Shown one piece after another: positions 5,792-7,521 of a stretch of DNA of 7,521 bases; the first letter of the stretch is position 1, and every line of letters starts with the position of its first letter. The position numbers and the translations under genes are program-made. Source of the DNA: Streptomyces sp. NRRL WC-3549 (GTDB lineage Bacteria > Actinomycetota > Actinomycetes > Streptomycetales > Streptomycetaceae). The notes below the pieces were generated by a model, which saw only the letters and a list, made by a program, of their open reading frames with translations, was not told where the DNA came from and did not search any database. The stretch spans positions 30,805 to 38,325 of the forward strand of contig NZ_KL585395.1 in assembly GCF_000721935.1 (NCBI RefSeq), written 5' to 3'.

Positions 5792-7265
5792 TCACGCCAC
5801 GAGGTCCGCCGCCCGGAACGCCATCCAGAGGTCGTAGCGCGCGCTGGGCGCCTGGAGCAGTGACCGGTGCAGCACCGATTCCAGCCGGACGAGCCGCTTG
5901 CGCGCCCCCGGTACGGAGATCCCCAGCTCCGCCGCGGTCGGCCCGAGCTGGGCCTCGCAGCGCAGCCAGGTGCGCAGCGTCTCCTCGGCGGCAGGGCCGG
6001 CCGGGGCGAGTTGCCGTAGCTGCTGGGCCGCCCAGTTCTGGACGCCCGGGCCGCACAGGACCGCGTCCAGGTCCGGTACCGCCGCCCCCTGTTCCCGGCG
6101 TCCGCGGCGGGGTTCGGTGCGGTGCGGGGCCGGGGCCGCCCTGACGCAGAGGGCCAGGTCGAGGGCGGCCTGGTCGCCGAGACGGTTCAGGTCCAGGCCC
6201 AGCAGTCCGCCGATCAACCGGAGCCGGGCCGCGAGGGTGTTGCGGTGGATCTTCAGGTGCCGGGTGGCGTGGGAGGAGAACGCCAGCCAGGACGCCAGGG
6301 TCGCCGCGAGTTCCTGGCTGCCCGGGTCCTGGGAGCGGCGCGGCAGGTGGGTGAGCAGCGGGGCGAGCAACGCGTCCGCCCACCGCGCCCCGGCGGCTCC
6401 GACGACCAGGGCCGGTTCGGGCGCGGAGCCGAACCGGGAAGGCCTGGCGGTAGGCGGCCGCCGTGTCGGACAGCGGCATGTCCTCGCTGACGCCGACGAC
6501 GCAGTCGTCCACCAGGTCGGCCACGGCGCGGTCGAGCGGGACGTCCTCCGGCGCCCCGGCGGTCCCCCGTTCCGCCTCCGGCTCGGCCGGCGTGATCAGG
6601 ATCAGATGACGTGCGTACACCGGGCAGCGCACGATCCAGGTCCGGCCGCCGGAGGCGTCCGCGCAGATCCGGGCCACCTCGTCCCGCTGCCCGCCCGAGC
6701 ACTCGACGACGCAGACGCGGACCGGGTCGGGGAGCTTCGGCCGCAGCGCGCCCGCGACCTGGTGGGCGATGGAGAGCTGGCCGGTCATCAGCAGGTGCAG
6801 CACGGCCTCCCGTCCACGGAACTCGGCGAGGTCGACGCGGCGCCGTTTGCGTTCCACGCTCTCCGAGGCCCAGGCCAGGCCCAGCGGCATCGTCGCGTCG
6901 GCGAGCAGGGTGGCCAGCCCGGCGGGTGCCGGCCGGGACGCGACGACGGCGAGGAGGGTGTCGCGGCCCCGGGACACGCCGTCGAGGGGGAGCAGCAGCG
7001 CCGTACACCCGCCGGCCTCCAGCGAGTAGGCTCGCGCGCCGCGCACCGTCAGTTCCCGTGCGGCGCGGGACGCGAGGGCCGCGGCCTCCTGCCCCGGCCA
7101 CCGCGCCGTCCCGGACACGGCCTGGAGCACCGTGCCGTCGCCGTCGAGGAGCCCGGCCCATCCGTCGGCCCGCCGGGCCAGCCAGCGCAGCAGGTCCGGC
7201 GAGCCCCCGGTGCGTGCCAGCCGGTACATCCGCAGTACGTCGTCGGCCCGTTCCCGCGCGCGCAC
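5792..7265 (-). pseudogene. CdaR/PucR-like regulator with tandem C-terminal HTH domains, frameshifted near 6440
   Basis: The gene is in two frames. From GTG 7263-7265 (preceded closely by GCGGGGGA) 276 residues read well: a GAF-like N-terminal sensor (about 20-135, with LLRWLARRADGWAGLLDGDG), a linker, and a CdaR GGDEF-like domain (about 145-276) ending at AYRQAF. After 6438 this frame becomes Pro/Arg/Gly-rich and runs to 5529, into the kinase gene on the other strand. The proper continuation is in another frame: FGSAPEPALVVGAAGARWAD, then the PucR-type HTH with HLKIHRNTLAARLRLI (about 6310-6145), then a second similar HTH near the C-terminus (GPTAAELGISVPGARKRLVRLE, about 5990-5795). The span is 1474 nt, one more than a multiple of three. 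The ALxxAR segment that normally follows the AYRQA-type motif is missing, which favours a short deletion over a one-base error. If real, the product lacks its DNA-binding domains. An alternative start is ATG 7227-7229. Confidence 0.8.
6412..6437. repeat. 9-bp inverted repeat at the frameshift site
   Basis: CCGGTTCGG (6412-6420) and CCGAACCGG (6429-6437) are perfect inverted arms around an 8-nt spacer (GCGCGGAG), and they abut the last good codon of the upstream frame (6438-6440). A stem this strong can promote deletion during replication and can also cause sequencing or assembly errors. Its 8-bp core arms are the same words as those of the inverted repeat at 7286-7312, in reversed order. Confidence 0.7.
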
Positions 7266-7285
7266 TCGTCCCCCGCTCTGCCTAC

Positions 7286-7312
7286 CGAACCGGAGTGCAG
7301 GGTACCGGTTCG
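7286..7312. promoter_or_regulatory. Inverted repeat in front of the CdaR/PucR-like gene, candidate operator over its promoter
   Basis: CGAACCGG (7286-7293) and CCGGTTCG (7305-7312) are perfect 8-bp inverted arms with an 11-bp spacer, about 20 bp upstream of the GTG start. On the minus strand the spacer holds TACCCT (7299-7304), a TAnnnT match that would start transcription near 7292. Arm-to-arm spacing of 19 bp is close to two helical turns, which suits a dimeric HTH protein. Autoregulation by the (formerly intact) regulator is the obvious hypothesis. Confidence 0.5.
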
Positions 7313-7385
7313 ACTGTGCGCTCTGATACCCCCTGGACGCCCTCACCGTGCGAAGTGAATCTCCCCGTCGGCGGCCCGCTCCGCC

Positions 7386-7391
7386 TAGAGT
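7386..7391 (+). promoter_or_regulatory. Possible rightward -10 element
   Basis: TAGAGT fits the TAnnnT pattern common in Streptomyces promoters and would start a rightward transcript near 7398, just before the stem-loop cluster. No -35 match is visible 17-18 bp upstream, and the gene it would serve lies beyond the right edge, so this is weak. Confidence 0.2.
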
Positions 7392-7402
7392 CCCGAGGGA
7401 GT

Positions 7403-7480
7403 TCCGGGGCTCCCCGGAGGCGTCGGGGGACGCCGGGGAACGCCCCGTTCGGGGGAGACCGGAGGGCGTCGGCCGACGCC
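7403..7480. repeat. Cluster of four consecutive GC-rich stem-loops
   Basis: Four inverted repeats follow one another: TCCGGGG/CCCCGGA (7403-7409 with 7412-7418); GGCGTC/GACGCC with a GGGG loop (7419-7424 with 7429-7434), which can alternatively be extended by CCCC 7412-7415 with GGGG 7435-7438; CCCCG/CGGGG (7443-7447 with 7450-7454); and the perfect 16-bp palindrome GGCGTCGGCCGACGCC (7465-7480). The first two abut. No plausible reading frame covers this stretch (7266-7521 holds no gene I can support). It could be a structured 5' leader of a rightward gene off the right edge, or a terminator region of a leftward one. Confidence 0.6.
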
Positions 7481-7521
7481 GGAGGGGCTCGGCGGCAGCG
7501 GCCCACGGGGGTGGTCGCTGT

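Noticed and set aside
6425..6450. Programmed ribosomal frameshift in the regulator gene
   Set aside because: No slippery heptamer is visible at the join, and the protein appears to lack conserved residues there, which frameshifting would not explain. A deletion or sequence error fits better, though the adjacent hairpin keeps this from being excluded completely.
5898..7358. 486-codon plus-strand open frame opposite the broken regulator
   Set aside because: It was considered as the reason for the break, but the translation has no domain-like stretches while the minus strand shows clear sensor and HTH motifs in two frames.
7282..7506. 74-codon minus-strand open frame in front of the broken regulator
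   Set aside because: It is Arg/Pro-rich, overlaps the stem-loop cluster and the candidate operator, has no clear ribosome binding site and shows no motif.

Overview
This window looks like chromosomal DNA from a Streptomyces-type actinomycete. The base composition is very GC-rich with strongly GC-biased third codon positions, GTG is used as a start, several ribosome binding sites are purine-rich, and the protein families (PknB-like kinase with a Pro-rich linker, FadR-type GntR regulator, CdaR/PucR-like regulator, SLATT membrane protein) are typical of that group. No tRNA, rRNA, CRISPR array, insertion sequence or phage gene is visible.

Layout, left to right. (1) 1-621, plus strand: the 3' part of a SLATT-like two-TM membrane protein gene, cut by the left edge. 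It ends inside a long inverted repeat (609-644) that looks like a bidirectional terminator and separates it from the convergent minus-strand genes. (2) 657-3678, minus strand, in transcription order: a class III PLP aminotransferase (2287-3678), a FadR/FCD-type GntR regulator (1456-2175), and an unrecognised 216-residue conserved-looking protein (657-1307). The gaps of 111 and 148 bp each contain inverted repeats, so this is probably three units under shared local control rather than one tight operon. (3) 3679-3877: a divergent promoter region. (4) 3878-5770, plus strand: a complete transmembrane Ser/Thr kinase with an extracytoplasmic C-terminal domain. (5) 5792-7265, minus strand, convergent with the kinase and only 21 bp from it: a CdaR/PucR-like regulator whose reading frame is broken near 6440. 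(6) 7266-7521: an intergenic region with an inverted repeat in front of the broken regulator and a cluster of four consecutive GC-rich stem-loops (7403-7480).

How the genes may work together: the aminotransferase is probably a catabolic omega-amino-acid transaminase. The GntR repressor just downstream is the obvious candidate to control it and the small protein, through operators at about 2205-2224 and 1339-1367. The kinase is an independent signalling gene. The broken CdaR/PucR-like gene belongs to a class that often controls nitrogen or purine catabolism and may once have regulated a neighbour, but nothing in the sequence proves this.

I see no clearly new multi-gene system. The items most worth a second look are the broken regulator with two HTH domains (apparently an internal deletion at a strong inverted repeat), the stem-loop cluster at the right edge, the partial SLATT gene whose partners would lie off the left edge, and the unrecognised 216-residue protein.
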